Below, in pieces: positions 36,201 to 51,000 of a stretch of 64,000 bases of DNA. Each line of letters opens with the position of its first letter. Within the stretch, counting starts at the first letter, position 1. The DNA lies in the NCBI GenBank assembly GCA_016617855.1, contig JAECUM010000834.1:62001-126000 (forward strand). Direction: 5' to 3'. This stretch comes from Megalonaias nervosa (taxonomy: Eukaryota; Mollusca; Bivalvia; Unionida; Unionidae). Under the pieces are notes generated by a model. That model had not been told where the DNA came from. It worked only from the letters and a program-made list of their open reading frames with translations, and did no database searches. The position numbers and the translations under genes are program-made.

Positions 36201-39200
36201 TTGATATTTCTTGCCATAGGAATTTTTTTAAAAGACTATGTATAGCCATTGTTCATACAAGCTTGAAAATTTGTTGGATTTTAAAATTACTTTGAAAACT
36301 CTTTGAATTTAAACAATTGCTTTTATCCTTGAAAAGTCTTTGAATTTTGCCAAAAACTCCTTGAATATATCAGAAGAAATTCAGAAACATTAAAACTGAG
36401 TACAATATATCACCTTAAATGTAAGAGTTTTGTTTTCGTTAGCTATTTTAACAACGTTGAATAAATAAAATGGATAAAATTGGGTGGATCAGATCACATT
36501 TAGCAGCTACCAGTTGGAGCAGTGTCCCATTGCTTAATCACATTTGCAAATGTAAGGTAAATTTACTAAGTTATATGAGTCAGCTAGAAATGACCCATGT
36601 TTACAATAAAATATGGGAGTGTGACCCACATTCCATAAGAAAAATTATTTCTTGAGAATGTTTTGAAGTTCAGAAAAGTTCTTTGAAAAAACTCATTAGG
36701 TATTTGTAGTGTTATTTTGATTAATTGAGTTAATCTAGTACCACTTGTTCAACCAGTTTGATTGATTAATTGAGTATGACTTCATCAACAAGTTTCCTTA
36801 TGATACTGATAAATTTATGAAATTATTATTACTACTGAGTTAGAATAACCACAAAAAATATCAATTGGATAATACAATTACAAAAATGATGGTATAGATT
36901 ATGCTAAATTAATGACAATAAAAAGAATAATGTTTTTGATTCACGATTTTTATCCATTTTCGAAAAATCATTTAGCTGTGATATAAGTTATTAGTCTTGT
37001 TATAAAGAAATAAACACAATTTTGATAGTATGTTTTGTATTAACTTGTTCTTGTTATAAACAAATGAATACAAATTTTCATAATTTCTTTTATTTAAATA
37101 TAACAAACAACAATCATAAATAATTAAGCCCTGTTACAAACACTTTGATTATATACCAGTTAGACCCTAGCTAAAATTGATGCACAACTTTGATCATTTC
37201 GGTCATGTGGCATCCATATTTAATCGATTAATAATCGATCATTGATTGGTTGGTGTAACCAATGATTGATCTTGAAATTTCAGCAGATTCCCAATACTAG
37301 GGTCTGTACAGACCATGGTAGTGAATACTTGATTCTACTCCATCAGGTTGTGCTAAGTGACATCGCTTGGAGTGTTGTCACATTGTCAAATAAGATTTGT
37401 ATGACTGATGTTATAACATCCACAACTATGAAAATATGTCTATTGATTCTAATAAACACCTAGTAAATAATCATAATCTGATAGATCATTTGAAAAGGAA
37501 GTCTGAAAGTATTTTGTTATTGGCATAAAGGAAGTTATTGAATATACTTTGCTCCAGTAAAGAACTGCGTTATAACTGGCATCAATTTGAAAGTCTTAAT
37601 GATTGGTAGTCTTCCAGCATATATATGATGGTATGTATGGTGTAGAAATGCATATTTAGAGTTTAAATGGTAATTTGTAGAAATGCATATTTTATGTTTA
37701 TATGGTAATTTGTAGAAATGCATATTTTAAGTTTATAATATAGGGTGTTTGTTTTGTAGAAATGCTTATTTCGAGTTTATATTTTATGTATGGTGTAGAA
37801 ATGCATATATTGAGTCTATATTTTATGTATGGTGTAGAAATGCGTATTTTGAGTTTATATTTTATGTATGGTGTAGAAATGCATATTTTGAGTATTTATG
37901 ATATGCATGGTGTAGAAATTGCATATTTTGAGTCTGTATGGTATGTATGGTGTAGAAATGCATATTTTGAGTTAGCTTTTCTTGATGTTTATTGGACGTT
38001 TGACAGAATGATGAAGATCGATATCATTACGATTTTTCTTTGATTTACAGAATTTCAGCATATATTTTAACCTGAGATCAAAGTAATAAAAAAAAGAAAA
38101 GGAAAGGGTACTTTTTAAAAACATCTTTCAAGGTAGACAAATAGACTTTGGCATGCATGATTTTAGGTCATGTAAATAACTTTATCACACCTCATATAAA
38201 TTTCTGTGAATACATTTGGATAAGCTATGTCATGTGGAGACCATATAAATCCAGTATACTGTTGCTGTTGGTTCATATCCAGTATGTCTGCCATATTAGA
38301 TTTTGCCAAATTGATTTGTCTCCCTTTTTTTCATTGTTTAGAATGGCAACCAAATGCTTCAGGGATGGAAATTACTATTAAAATGAAGGAAAGAACTCTG
38401 ACAATACTATCAAATCAAATAGTTGTGCTGCATTGTGGGATTATCTTGTCAAAAAGAAACAAGATCTGAGCTTTGAAACTTTTGACAAGGCCCATTTAGC
38501 AGAGATACTAGGAATCTTCTAATTAAATGTAAAGGATTTTAAGGGGAATAAATTCATTATTATAGTTTGTTAGTAACTGTATGAGATTCATGGAGTCAAT
38601 GTGAAATTTCTCATGTTTTGGCAAATATAAGTTTCACACAGACCCTATAAAGCTTGTATATTGTTACTAGCAAGCTATATAACTAATATTATTAGTATTT
38701 CATGCCATTATACCAATTTTTTCCATGTTTGAATTTTCTTTACGGACATGGTTTGATTTGCAATGATTTTACAGAAGACAAGTGGTATTTTGGAGTTGAA
38801 GATTTTAGCCTCTTAGCCCTTTTTTGACAATGTCAAACTTATCCTAAACTTTGGCAAAGCAGAAGCTTTCTGTCTGATACTTAAATTGAAGTGTTTCGAT
38901 CTGATCCAAATTTAGGACCATAAAACTTGAGGACTTTCTGTACCACACTCCAAACAAAATTTCATTTTTATTCACACAGATTTTTTTTCTTTCCTTCTGT
39001 TAAGTGCCATTGTCATAGAATAATATTAATTGTCATGGTGTGGAGTTAGGGAGTCATCAATCTCATATTGTCAGTATCACATTGAGCTTTTTAAACATCA
39101 TTGGTCCAAATCAACCTGCGTCAACTTCTGTTGTATGTCTGTACAAGGTACATTACTCTTGTTGCCTCAGTAATTTTATGCCTTTCAAGTACATATGTGC

Positions 39201-41996
39201 TTTCAGTATATAACACCAATTAATTAATACCATAGAATGAAATTAATACATTAATTAATATATTCTGTCACATGATGAAGACTATTACTCTTGCTTTTCA
39301 TTCCATGTGTACAGTTCCATGTGTCAGGTCTAATGATCATAGCAAGGAATTACCTAGATATCTATCCATATGAGAAGTGGAATACAAAGGTGAGATGACA
39401 GTTGTGAAAGATTTTAAAGTTGTGATAAGTAGACATTTGTTTTTGATTAATTATATGTGTGTGTATATCTGGGCCCATGGTCATTAAACAATCAGAGCAC
39501 AAAAATGTACCTTGGACTCGAAACTCCAAAATCAATTTTAGAGATGCAAACCATATTGGATTTTGAAAAATTTTTCCAAATATTTCATGAAAATTCCACA
39601 GTTACTCTTAAATGTTTATACAAGCGTAGGTATGGGAAGATTAATTTTGTCAGAATAGGGACAGGTTAGAGTATCAAAGTTTGGTTATTTTTGTAGAATT
39701 TTCCTGGTTCATAAGCTGGATTTAAACAGATGCAGAATATATGTAAGTCTAATTTAAAAACTGATCAAATCAACAGACAGAATTTTATTTTGGATCTGAT
39801 GATAGGATGAAATGAAAAAATCCATTTTTTGTTAGTTTTCATTGCAAAAGTTGTAGACAACATACATGTCAGATGGTGAAATTTTGTCAGCACTTTGGAG
39901 CATAACCTCAATGACCACATGCCCATGTGAAATAAATATTAATTTTACTACTTTTAGGTCATTTATTTCTTATAATATTTTTGTAATTTATTTGTAAATT
40001 CAAGAGAGCTAAAATTAAAAAGCGATTACCAGTCTGTCAGCTTAGAAGACACATTTTATACCATAGTAACATACATTTAATACAAACTTGATTTTAAAAA
40101 TTTGTCTTTATAGGGTTTATACTTTCTTTTCACATTTTAAAGGTGTACAAGGTCATTGTCATCAGAGAAAAAGGGCTACAGTGCACTAAATGAACCTGTT
40201 TTTACATTTTTACATATTTGAATACTTTATTACCTTTATTATTTTCCCTGAAACTATGTCATGTCATATTCAAGCATTTACATTAAACCAATGGGGCATG
40301 GACATCATAATAGATTTGGCAGGATAAAATTACACAAATTGGTAAAATCATAAAATCAACAAGATGAATATGAATATTATGTTTGATTATAGCGAAGACA
40401 CATGTTTGGGATATAACATCATCGCATGCAGACTACATGTATTTAACTACTGCTGCCTCTGGCAATCAAAAAGTACATGTAAGAAACATTATTTGGTTCA
40501 AGAATTTGATTATATTTATTTCAAGAACTCCTTAAACTTCATATTAAGAACGTAATAATACACGTTACCCTCCTCCCTTTACCCTTCATACCAAGTCATT
40601 GTGAGGGGCTGTTGGGTTAATATGTAGGACATTTGGCAGTGTTTGAAGTTTTGATTCCATCTTGTGTTCAGATAAACTTTTATATTTAATTTTTTATAAA
40701 TGTGGAAAAAATTTATTATCACCATCTTTCTATTCTCCTGATCCTGCTGTTTTCTGGGTTATATACCTGGGTCAAGAAGTATAAAACTTCTAATATTCTA
40801 TTAACTTGTCCTTTAATCCACTTCACATTGTATATTTCCTTTCTTTCTAAACCATTCTTACCCCTTGTTTCACCCATGGGGTCAAGAGGTATGAGGCTTT
40901 ATTATTTTTCAGCAGTCTATTTCAGTAAAGTTGTACCCATTTCAATTTATACGTGCATTTGAAATCTAATGGCATCTTTAATTGTGTACTTAAATGTGAA
41001 ATATAAAGACTTATTGGCAAATTAATTTTCTTTGTTTTTTTATTCCTGTATTTTCACATGTGAAAAATATAAAATATATCCTTATATTTTCAAATGTGAA
41101 AATGTAAGATATCCCATCATGCCATGTGATGCTTGATTGTTGTATGCCTACAAAAGCGGTACATGCTGCAACAAAAAAGGAGTACTTTTTGAGCTAGAAC
41201 AAAAAATAGAAACTGCCTTACATTTCAGACATGGAAATGAATCTTTGATAAAGAAATGACAAAATTGTAATTTACTGCAACAGATTAGGTCAACCCAATC
41301 CTACTTCTTTCTTAAGTTATGTATATTTATATGATCAAGCTATGAAAATGAGGTGAATTTACAAAAACGAGGTAGGGGTGAATGTGTTGTGCTGAAGAGT
41401 GAGTTTAATCTTGTAAACTTTGATTCTTGAGCAAGTTTGGGATATGATAAAAAGAAAATTTCATTTCCTATGTTAATACCAGATATATTTCATCGTGTGG
41501 CATTTCCTATGTTAATACCAGATATATTTCATCTTGTGGCACCAGAAATTGTATATTTGAACTTGTGGCCTTGCCACTTGTTACAATATCATGTTTTTGG
41601 TACCACATGATGAAATATATCCGGTATTAAAGTAGAAAAAGAAAATATCCACTATGGATTAGAATCCAAGTAGCATAATTGCCTTTGGGTCATGTACCTG
41701 CTTTGGATTCATTTTGTCATGGAGTTATGCCCTTGGGTCATGTGCCAGCTTTGGATTCATTTTGTCATGGAGTTATGCCCTTGGGTTATGTACCTGCTTT
41801 GAATTCATTTTTTTGTCATGGAGTTATGCCCTTAGGTCATGTGCCTGATTTAGGTTCATTTTGTGAAGGAGTTATGCCCTTTGATATATCAACAGCTCAT
41901 TTTGATGGCATATCATGTGTTTCTTAAAGATAGATCCTTTCCTGTTGATTATAATTAGCAGAGTTTAGGCATATGTTCATACATGTGATTGATATA

Positions 41997-42033
<37 letters not shown>

Positions 42034-45000
42034 TTTTGCGATGCATATGTATTTTTCAGGAAATTCCTGTGTATCAACAAGGAGACACCTTTACACCAAG
42101 TCTTATTGAGGTAAAAAGAATCAAGTTATTATATCTTACCTTTCTATTCCATGAAACCTTGCTGTTTCTCCGTTGAATGTACTGTCTCTCAAATCCAACC
42201 CTCCCAGATGCATTACCTGCCTTTATGCTTACTAGGTGACTGTCCATCAGCCAGTTATTTATCAGTTCAAACTTTTGTAGGGTATAAATCAATATAGTGC
42301 CCCTTGGCCTCTTAAAATCCAAGTATATTTTCATTATTTTTCTTATCTGGCATAGGAAGTCTCGGAAGTCCCAGACAAGAACATATAGGCTGGGTGTTCC
42401 CTCCATCACCACTATTTAAGGAGGTACAACACCATCACTGACATCAGAGTGGATGGTGCTGTGGTCCTAATGACACTGATGTGCTTTATAATTAAGAATT
42501 GGTTGCTGTCTGCTTGTAACCAGAAAGTAGTCATTCACTTCTATGGTTGGTAATGTGTGGTGAGTAAAGACTCAACCTATGCTTTCAAGCACTAATTGAA
42601 ATGCATGGAGGTCTGATGTCTCTTTCTTCCAGTGAAGGCCAGTAAAGAAGGTATAACCCCTTAAGCCCTGACATCATGGTTGAGGTGGTAATTCACTCAG
42701 TGTACTCTGAGGTGTCGCATGACAATACATGCCTCATAAAATTTCTGTGCATGAAATCAGAGTGATCTCTGCTAGCCTCACTTTAAAACAATCTTTTGAT
42801 GAGAGACATTGTAGAAGCTGGTGGCTGGCATGCCTAGTTAACCTGAATTCACCCAGATATTTTTCTCAAGAAAAGTCATTCTTTTCTTATCCATTGATTG
42901 TCATTACATGTTATGTGACCATCAGTTGCTCTGTCCTCATGTTAGCAGTGATGTTTGATTCAGACAGGCAATACAGCCATTCTTTGCTCAGAGGGCTCCT
43001 GTGGTAGAGGTTGTATGCATTTCCCCTTTCTATTACATATTCTTCTAATATTAACATGAGCAAGGAATGTATTTGATGGAGAAAGTAAATCTTTTAGTAC
43101 ATTTTGTGTCCTTTAGAATACTTGCCCAATCACATTACTAACAAACACTCCCACACCTCCCCGCAAATGTGGGAATTCTTGTTGATGTATCGGTCTGCTT
43201 AAACTGGTAAAACATCTGGATGATGGATAACAATCTAGCACTTGTAAGGAGACGTAATAGCTAAGAATTTCTTTCCCTAATTTTTTTGGTATATAATTTT
43301 GAAAGACAAAATGTGCATCTTTTTGGGAAGGGTGCATTTGGAGGTTTATTTCGGAACCATAATGTGATCAGGTATGTGTTCTAGGAGAAACATTGTTTAC
43401 TTACGGATTGACTCATTTTGTAGTTGTTAAATTATGTCATTATTTTTGTGAATTTCATACATTCATATTTTGGAACTTCAATTTTTTGCTTATTATAGAT
43501 TTGCTGTTTGAATCATTTGCTCTAAAGCTGCATTTACTTATAAAAAGGAAATTTAAACTGAGACAAAGACATGGTATAATTAAGTGAGTGTCTCTTCTGA
43601 TGAAAAATAATGATAATTTTTTTTTTTTAAATGTTCATCAGAGTGAAAACAATAGGTAATCCAGGCAATCCCTGTAGAAGTCTTGGCTTAAGGAAAATGT
43701 TTAGTCCTTGCACAAGCATGAACAACCTGGCAAAAAGGCAAATCGGCCCATTATTGACATGAGAGTTGGCAAACCAAGTGTAGAACATGTGCCATCACTT
43801 TCCCATTGTCACCACCAAATGATTTTTGCCTAAAATGTTTTCTATCTCAAAAAGCATATCAGACCCAGTTGACAGGGAAAACAATCATTGCAACACAGGA
43901 AATTTGCAACCTGTGGGATGGGATACATATTGCACATCATGATCAGGCAATGCTAATTTTAGTTCAAGACATGGTGTTCCCAAAATCTAAACAAGCTGAA
44001 CTGGATGCATTTTGCAAGTAAGACAGTCACTTTACATACAATATTTCTCCCATGATGAAACCAAGGGACCATTCTAACTAATGTGTCAAAACATGGAGTT
44101 GGGGTGCTACTTATATCTTTAGTCAATATTTGTCAAAATGGATATTGGGCTTTTCATCAAGCATTGTCTTAATATTGGATAAGTACAGTAGTTATGAGCT
44201 AGGCAAAAAAGCTCATCATTTTATTTTCAGCTTGTTTCTTGGAGGGAATGCAGCTTTAATAACAACAGTTTCTGTACTTAATTTACCAAATTGCTATGTT
44301 GAATAAAAATGGCAGAGAGTCATCTTCGTGAATGATGGAAAGAGAGGCATAGCATAGCCATCCTATGTCAGTTGTTTGCACTTGCATTAACATTGTTTTT
44401 CACTTTGTCATTAAAGCTTCTTTCATTTGCATTTATTTCCTATACCCCCTGATGTATCATTTTGAAACTAAGACGATTTATTAAGCAACATTGTTCATTA
44501 CTTGACCTTTTTGTCAAGGTCACACTCTTCAAAAATTTATGTTAAGGTTTCCGGTCTTAAAAGAAGGAAAAAGTGTATATCAAATGTGTGAGAGTAAAAA
44601 AAATTAATTTAGCACGTCATATTTTCTTTAGTTTTTGTATAGAGAAAGGCAATTTCTGGTACTTAAATTTCCATACAAGTGTAGTTGTAATTAAAATTCA
44701 GTTATTAGAACAGGGACAGCAAAAAAATAACAAATGCATTTTTGCTAGTTAACAAGCTGTATTTAAACAGCTGCAGAATAACTAGTACTTAAATATGATA
44801 AAACATTAGCAAAAAAGAATTTTATTTTGGATCCTATGGAATGAAAAAGATCTGTTGAGCAGTCTTCCTGGCAGAGATTGAACATAATGGAGACATACAT
44901 GTTAGGAAGTTAAATTTTGTGAAAACTATTGAATATAACCACTGTAATGTTTTGATCATGAGCTCCACATGCAGACCCTGGCTGAAATTTTTCATTTGTT

Positions 45001-48000
45001 AAATCAAAATAGTTATTACATGTTTTCACAATTAAACATATCTCTTATCAGCAAGAATTAAGAAATGGTTTCTTATGTATGTTTTTTTTTTTTATATAGC
45101 TGGATGGAGGAGAGACATCAGCACCCCCACTTCTAAGTGAAGCTGACCTTATTGCATTAATGGATAAACATGGCATTGGTAAGATTCTTGTTAAGCATGT
45201 CAGTCTAAGTATGTTCAAGCACTTGGATAGGTGTGTCCTGTTAGTATTATGGATGATTATGCTGGAATCATTCATTAACTCTGTTGTTGGATTTCATTAT
45301 CTGAGGATTAATAACATCAACATTCAATGTTAGGGTATTGAGCCCCATGATTTGGGTATGTACACTTTAGTCTGCAAGGATATCCTCATTCCATGCCTTT
45401 CCTCAGATGAGTCAGAATCATTACACAAAATGATCTGATTTTCTTGTGTAGGACCTAAATTACACAAACAGTGGAAAGACAGTTATTCCTCAAGATTTTT
45501 GTTCTTCCTGGTCTGTTTCATCAGGGATATGCTCATACATACGGAATTAAGTAATTGAGAAGAAAATGATGAGTATGGGATGTTACCAACATGAAGCTGT
45601 TTCAGTATTTTAAAAATTTGAAATCAAACCAACCATAAAAATAATTTCTTCTAAATATTTTGTTTATAAGATGTATAAAGAGTTTCACCTGTTCTTTTCA
45701 GCAGCCCAATTTTTTACTGTCATCTAAAGTGTAAAAATGATTGTTATGTGTGTGAATAATTAGCAACCATAGTTTCAAAATTTCTCTGTGAGATACATTA
45801 CTGAGCAAATTAAAATTAAGAAATTACTCTCTTTGCCATCTAACTACATCCAATCCTGAAAAATGAAAAGCACTTGGCTAAAAGGGGTTATTGGATTGGC
45901 CTATTCTGAACTCTCATAAGATCAGGTATGACTACTGAAAATTTTGGCTTCAAAAATATGAGTATTTCCATAAAGCTGACCTTCAGATGTAATGTCTTAA
46001 TTGGAGACATGGAGTCAGTAGGCTGACATGCCCAGTCTTCTTTTCCAGCTTTTATTTGTGTGACATGGCATTGCAAGGGACAGAGCTGTATCTTGTTAGG
46101 CCACTGGTAGCTGTGCAGACAGTTGCCATGCCCCATTTATGACAGCACAACCTCAGCCCCAGGCAATAGTCAGGTGTGGGAACCCATAGGGATTGCCCTC
46201 ACATGTCATTAAACACATAATCTTTGGTTTTGCTAACCTCACATTAGGAAAAGTTTATCCATTCAGTAGAGTAATCATCATGCTCTTACAGGGTGATATG
46301 AGTAGATATTTTCTCCTCCTCTTACCTATTCTACAAATGTGAACATGATCTGTTAATGTATTGATAGAGATGGGACATTTTGTTTTAGTAAATTATGTTT
46401 ATCTGAAAATACTTCCATAATCACATTACAATCATTCTCTCCCACAAATGCAAGTATCCTTTAACAGTTATTGTTTGAGCTTAAATTGGCAAACATTTAG
46501 GATATGGGTGGCCTAATAGCAGGAAATAGAGCAGTTAATCTTTAAGAGTTACTTCCCTTCATCAATAGAATGGAAAGACATTCAACTTTAAGGGAGGCAT
46601 GATTCATAGGTAACAGAAAGTAATTTCCCAATGTTAAATAATTCAGTATGTATTTATTAAGAAACATAATTTTGTTTAAACATTTGATATCAACAGGCAC
46701 TGATGCTACTCACGCTGAACACATCGAGACCATCAAGTCCAGGATGTATGTTGGTTTGCGTCCAGATGGCCGATTTGTACCTGGGCAGTTAGGAATGGGG
46801 CTTGTAGAAGGTAGAAGACTAACAGCCTGATCTTATTAACTCATCTAGCTCAGGCTATCACATCTTGACATGAATTTGAGTGCTTTCAAACTCTTTTAAT
46901 GAGGCAAGAGTATGCTGAGGTAGCAAATGCATATAACATTAATCCAGAAAAGAAACCTTTTTTTTTTTTATGGTCTTGAATGTGGAAGAGGGTACATAGT
47001 GTAAACATTATCTTTTCATCCCACTATCTTTCCAAGTTTTACCCCTTAAGTACCTTTTGTGTTTAGGCCAGTTTCCCATACTATTATCGGCAGGGTTAAA
47101 GAGCTTTGTACCACAGCCTTCCACCAAAAGTAGATGAATGGAGTCCATTTTTTTGTTAATTTTTATGATTAAGCTGGTTTAGCAGGGAATTTTTTAAATG
47201 CATAAAATTATGGGGAGGTGGGTGGCACATTTCTTTGACATTTTATCACTTAATGCGATTTCATGGACACAGTGAACCCCTGCTAAAAGACAATGATCAG
47301 GGTGCAAAAGAGCCATTGTGTTTGTTGTCATGTGTTGTGCAGTATCCAGACAAATCAACTAACTAAAGAAAACATTCCCTGTATATCCTTCTATCTAAAA
47401 AGTGGTAAGGGAGGGTGTGCAACACTTGGGTTTATTGATGCAGTCACCATCCTAAATTGATGCTTATTAAACAAGAAATACTTAAAACAATGATTACATA
47501 TTTAATATTCTTTTGGCATAGAACCAGACATTGGTACATATACATTTATAAGAAAATAGGAAATTGGATAGTGGTAATAGACTATGTGTACTCACCAGCT
47601 GATCTCATTGTATTGATAATAATAGTTCCATTAGAAATGCACAAAGAAGCTTAGAATTTCTGTGCTAGATTTAATTTTAATCCAAATACTTGATTTGCTA
47701 CAATACACAACAATAATTTGAAACACGATATATTTTGGAACATTTATATATTCTGAATATTTCCAGAGGAAATGTCCATAAAATGCATAAATGAGACATT
47801 GGGAGTTTCTAAAAAGAAACTTGTATTTAGGCTTGATAAAGACTTTACCTAAAATTATACATGGGTATTGACCTTGTAATGTACTTAAGGTGAACTATTC
47901 AGTAGGTATGAAACTGCCTCAACCGAGTTTCAATTTCATGGGTAAAGTGTGATCTCCTCCTCAATAAAAATAGTTGAGTCATTCTCTACAAGATGGGAAA

Positions 48001-51000
48001 TAAAAAGTTCTATATTCATTAAAATGTTGATAATGATGACTTTGTGCAGAGCAAGAACAGGGATTAGTTTGTTTGATTATAAAAGCAAAACTCTACAAAT
48101 TTAAATGGTTCTGTTCCAGTCCGTACTCAACAGTAGTACCTGTAACCTACTATTACATTGTCAAGTGTCCTGTGTGTATCTGAGGGCTTTTAAGCTGATG
48201 TCTACATTTCTGTCACCTCAAATGTGCCATGTCTGAATTTGTGTTACAACAGAGCATGCTTTAATGAATGTTGTGCACAGATTGGATATGGGCTTGTTAT
48301 CCATGTTCTGTTTGCCATCAGCAAATGATGTCATGTTTTTGGTTTTGTGTTCAGTTGATACATGCATGTAAAAAGTAATAACCAAACAAGGGGGAGTAAT
48401 TGTGATACTTAGTCACTGGCTGTTGTACAATAATTGAATTCTGTAATCCAGAGGAAGAGTTTATTTTGTCAAGTTGCAAGAGATATTGATATCTAATTCA
48501 AGTAACCATTTCTTTCCGTGGTCATTCCGTGGTATTTGGGTAGCAGGCCTGCTATCCATCAAGGATAGAACATTAGGGTTCAAATTCTTATATGACTTAC
48601 TTAATAATGATAATGATGATGCTGATGATCTTGATGAAAGCGTATGGTCATTATTTCAGGTTATGATAATATGGGGTATGAGATGTCCAAACCCAATCTG
48701 AGAGCTGAGCTTGAGGCAGATTTAAAACTGTAAGTATATCACATATATTATACATAAAAACTTAATATTTATATCGCTTTACTCAAATAAATAAATTGTC
48801 ACTGATACTTTGATGAATTCAGACATATCCCAACCATTATGATTTTGATGAAATCTTTTTTATGTTCCCTGAATCGGGTAGGGGCAGTTTTCAGTCACTG
48901 GCCGGACATCTGCATTCTGTGAACATACTTCTAGTTTAATTCCTATTATGTCATTACAATTAAGTTGTTCACATTTGAATTTTCCAGTTCTCTTGAAATT
49001 TTACATAGGTTAGCAGAAGTATTTTATTGCAAAAATAATTGAATACCAAATAGCGAGATTGTATCTTTGATTGATGAGATGAAGTTTGAGAAATGTGGAA
49101 TTATCCACTCATAAAATTTGCATGTGCATCAGAAATGGAAAACAATATTTGGTTTAGACTGGTTGTAATTTATAGCATCTACTTTGGATGTGTATCATGC
49201 TGTTTTCCGTTTTGGGTTTTTTTTTTGCCAATATCAGCGTGTTACCCTTAGTATGTCACATTGGAAAGAAAGGCACATTTAACAGATTTTTGCTTCATTT
49301 CATTAACAGTAAACTGTGTCTTTTACAGGATTTGTGAGGGGAAGAAAAATAAAGATGGTAAGAAATTTTCCTAACATGTGCCTAAAAAGAAAATTTATAT
49401 TTCAGCTTTCCATGTAGGAATGCTGAAAAATGTGATGCTGTAGAAATAATGAGAGCAATATTAATTTCACTGAGCATAATGTAAATTCAGAAGAATTGTT
49501 TTCTTTTTAGCTTAGTGGTATTTATGTCATTCTGTCCAAATATAGCTTAGTGGTATTTATGTCATTGTATCCAAACACAGCTTGTATTGCTGAAATTTTT
49601 AAGCAAATCTAATAATCTTACAAGCTAGTAAGTACAGATCCACTAGTTGATCATGTCAGTTTTATAGGTCAAGGGAGTCAAATCAAATTTAGTGATCAGG
49701 CCCGTGAATATTTTCCACTAATGATAATACTATATATACTCACTTATAAGTCAAGTCAAACTGCAAACAACAAAGATCCTGATCTGCCATAGCATAATGT
49801 GCTTGAATATCAGGGTCTGTGCTGTTTTGTTCTACTGATCACTTCTAACAAATTGCACAGACCCAGATGTGCTGATGCATTATGTAACAGTAGATCTGGG
49901 TCTGTGCAGTTTGCAGTTGTACTAGTGAGTTTATACAGTACTTAAAGAAATAGTAGAAATGCTTTTATAATGAAAATAACTTTAATTTCTTTTACAACAT
50001 AAATAATAACTTTAATTTCTTTAACAACATAAATATAAATTCTAATGAGAGATATAAAGCAAAAAAGATAAGAAAAGTATTATAAGGATTATTAGAGGAC
50101 TATGTTTACAATATACCACTATCTTGTTTTAGTGCTCCCAGATAACTTGCAAACCTACATATAATGCATGGACAGGCATGATCCCATTTTTTCTTATAAA
50201 AAATGCTCTTCTCTTAATAGTGAATTAATCTTTTGCTATAGTTTGTCTACACACTGAAATAACATTCCAAACCAAACCAGACCATTTGTTGTGTGTGTAG
50301 TGCAAAAGACACACAACAGTAATGACCCAAATATAGGGCCTGCATCTGTATAAAGTCATTATTAAAATTGGTGAATTAGACCTTGATGCATCACTTGTTT
50401 TGTTGTCGAAAGCAGTGCTCATAAATCACAGGAGCTTATGGGATGGTCTATTATCCATCATCTGTCCATCCATTAGTGCAAGTTTTTTTATGGCTACTCC
50501 TTGTAAACTAATTGTAAGATTGCCATGAAACTTTACATGCTGTTTCATCCCATGGTCTAGTTGAACTTGAATGAAAATGGTGTTTTTCAGACATCCCTTA
50601 TTGCTGCCAGTGGCCATCTTGAACATCTTGTTGTTGCTACACCTTCTGAATGGATGGTCATATCATCGTGGGTTTTGCTAAATGACCTCTTTTGATCTCT
50701 ACTTGGTCTGAAATGAAAATGGTGCCGATCTGATGTCCAATAAAGCTGCCAAAATGGCCATCTTCAAAATCTTGCTATCACTACTCCCCCTGAGAGGAAA
50801 GATATTGACATGGGGTTTTCACCAGAAAAATTCTTTTGATATAGTTGGTCCTAAATGAAAAGTGTGCTAATATGATATTGAACATGACTGTCACAGTAGC
50901 CAGTTTGAAAATCTTGCTTTTGTGAATCCTCCTAAATGAAATTGCCATAGGGTTTTCACCAGAAGACATACAATATCTAGTTGGTCCTGAATGAAAATGG

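Noticed and set aside
41679..41927. 82-codon frame of VMPLGHVPALDSFCHG repeats
   Set aside because: It is a 48-bp tandem repeat without splice or promoter support inside a TOP3A intron.
42074..42412. 112-codon - strand frame overlapping a TOP3A exon
   Set aside because: It is antisense across a confirmed exon and its donor, without recognisable domains.
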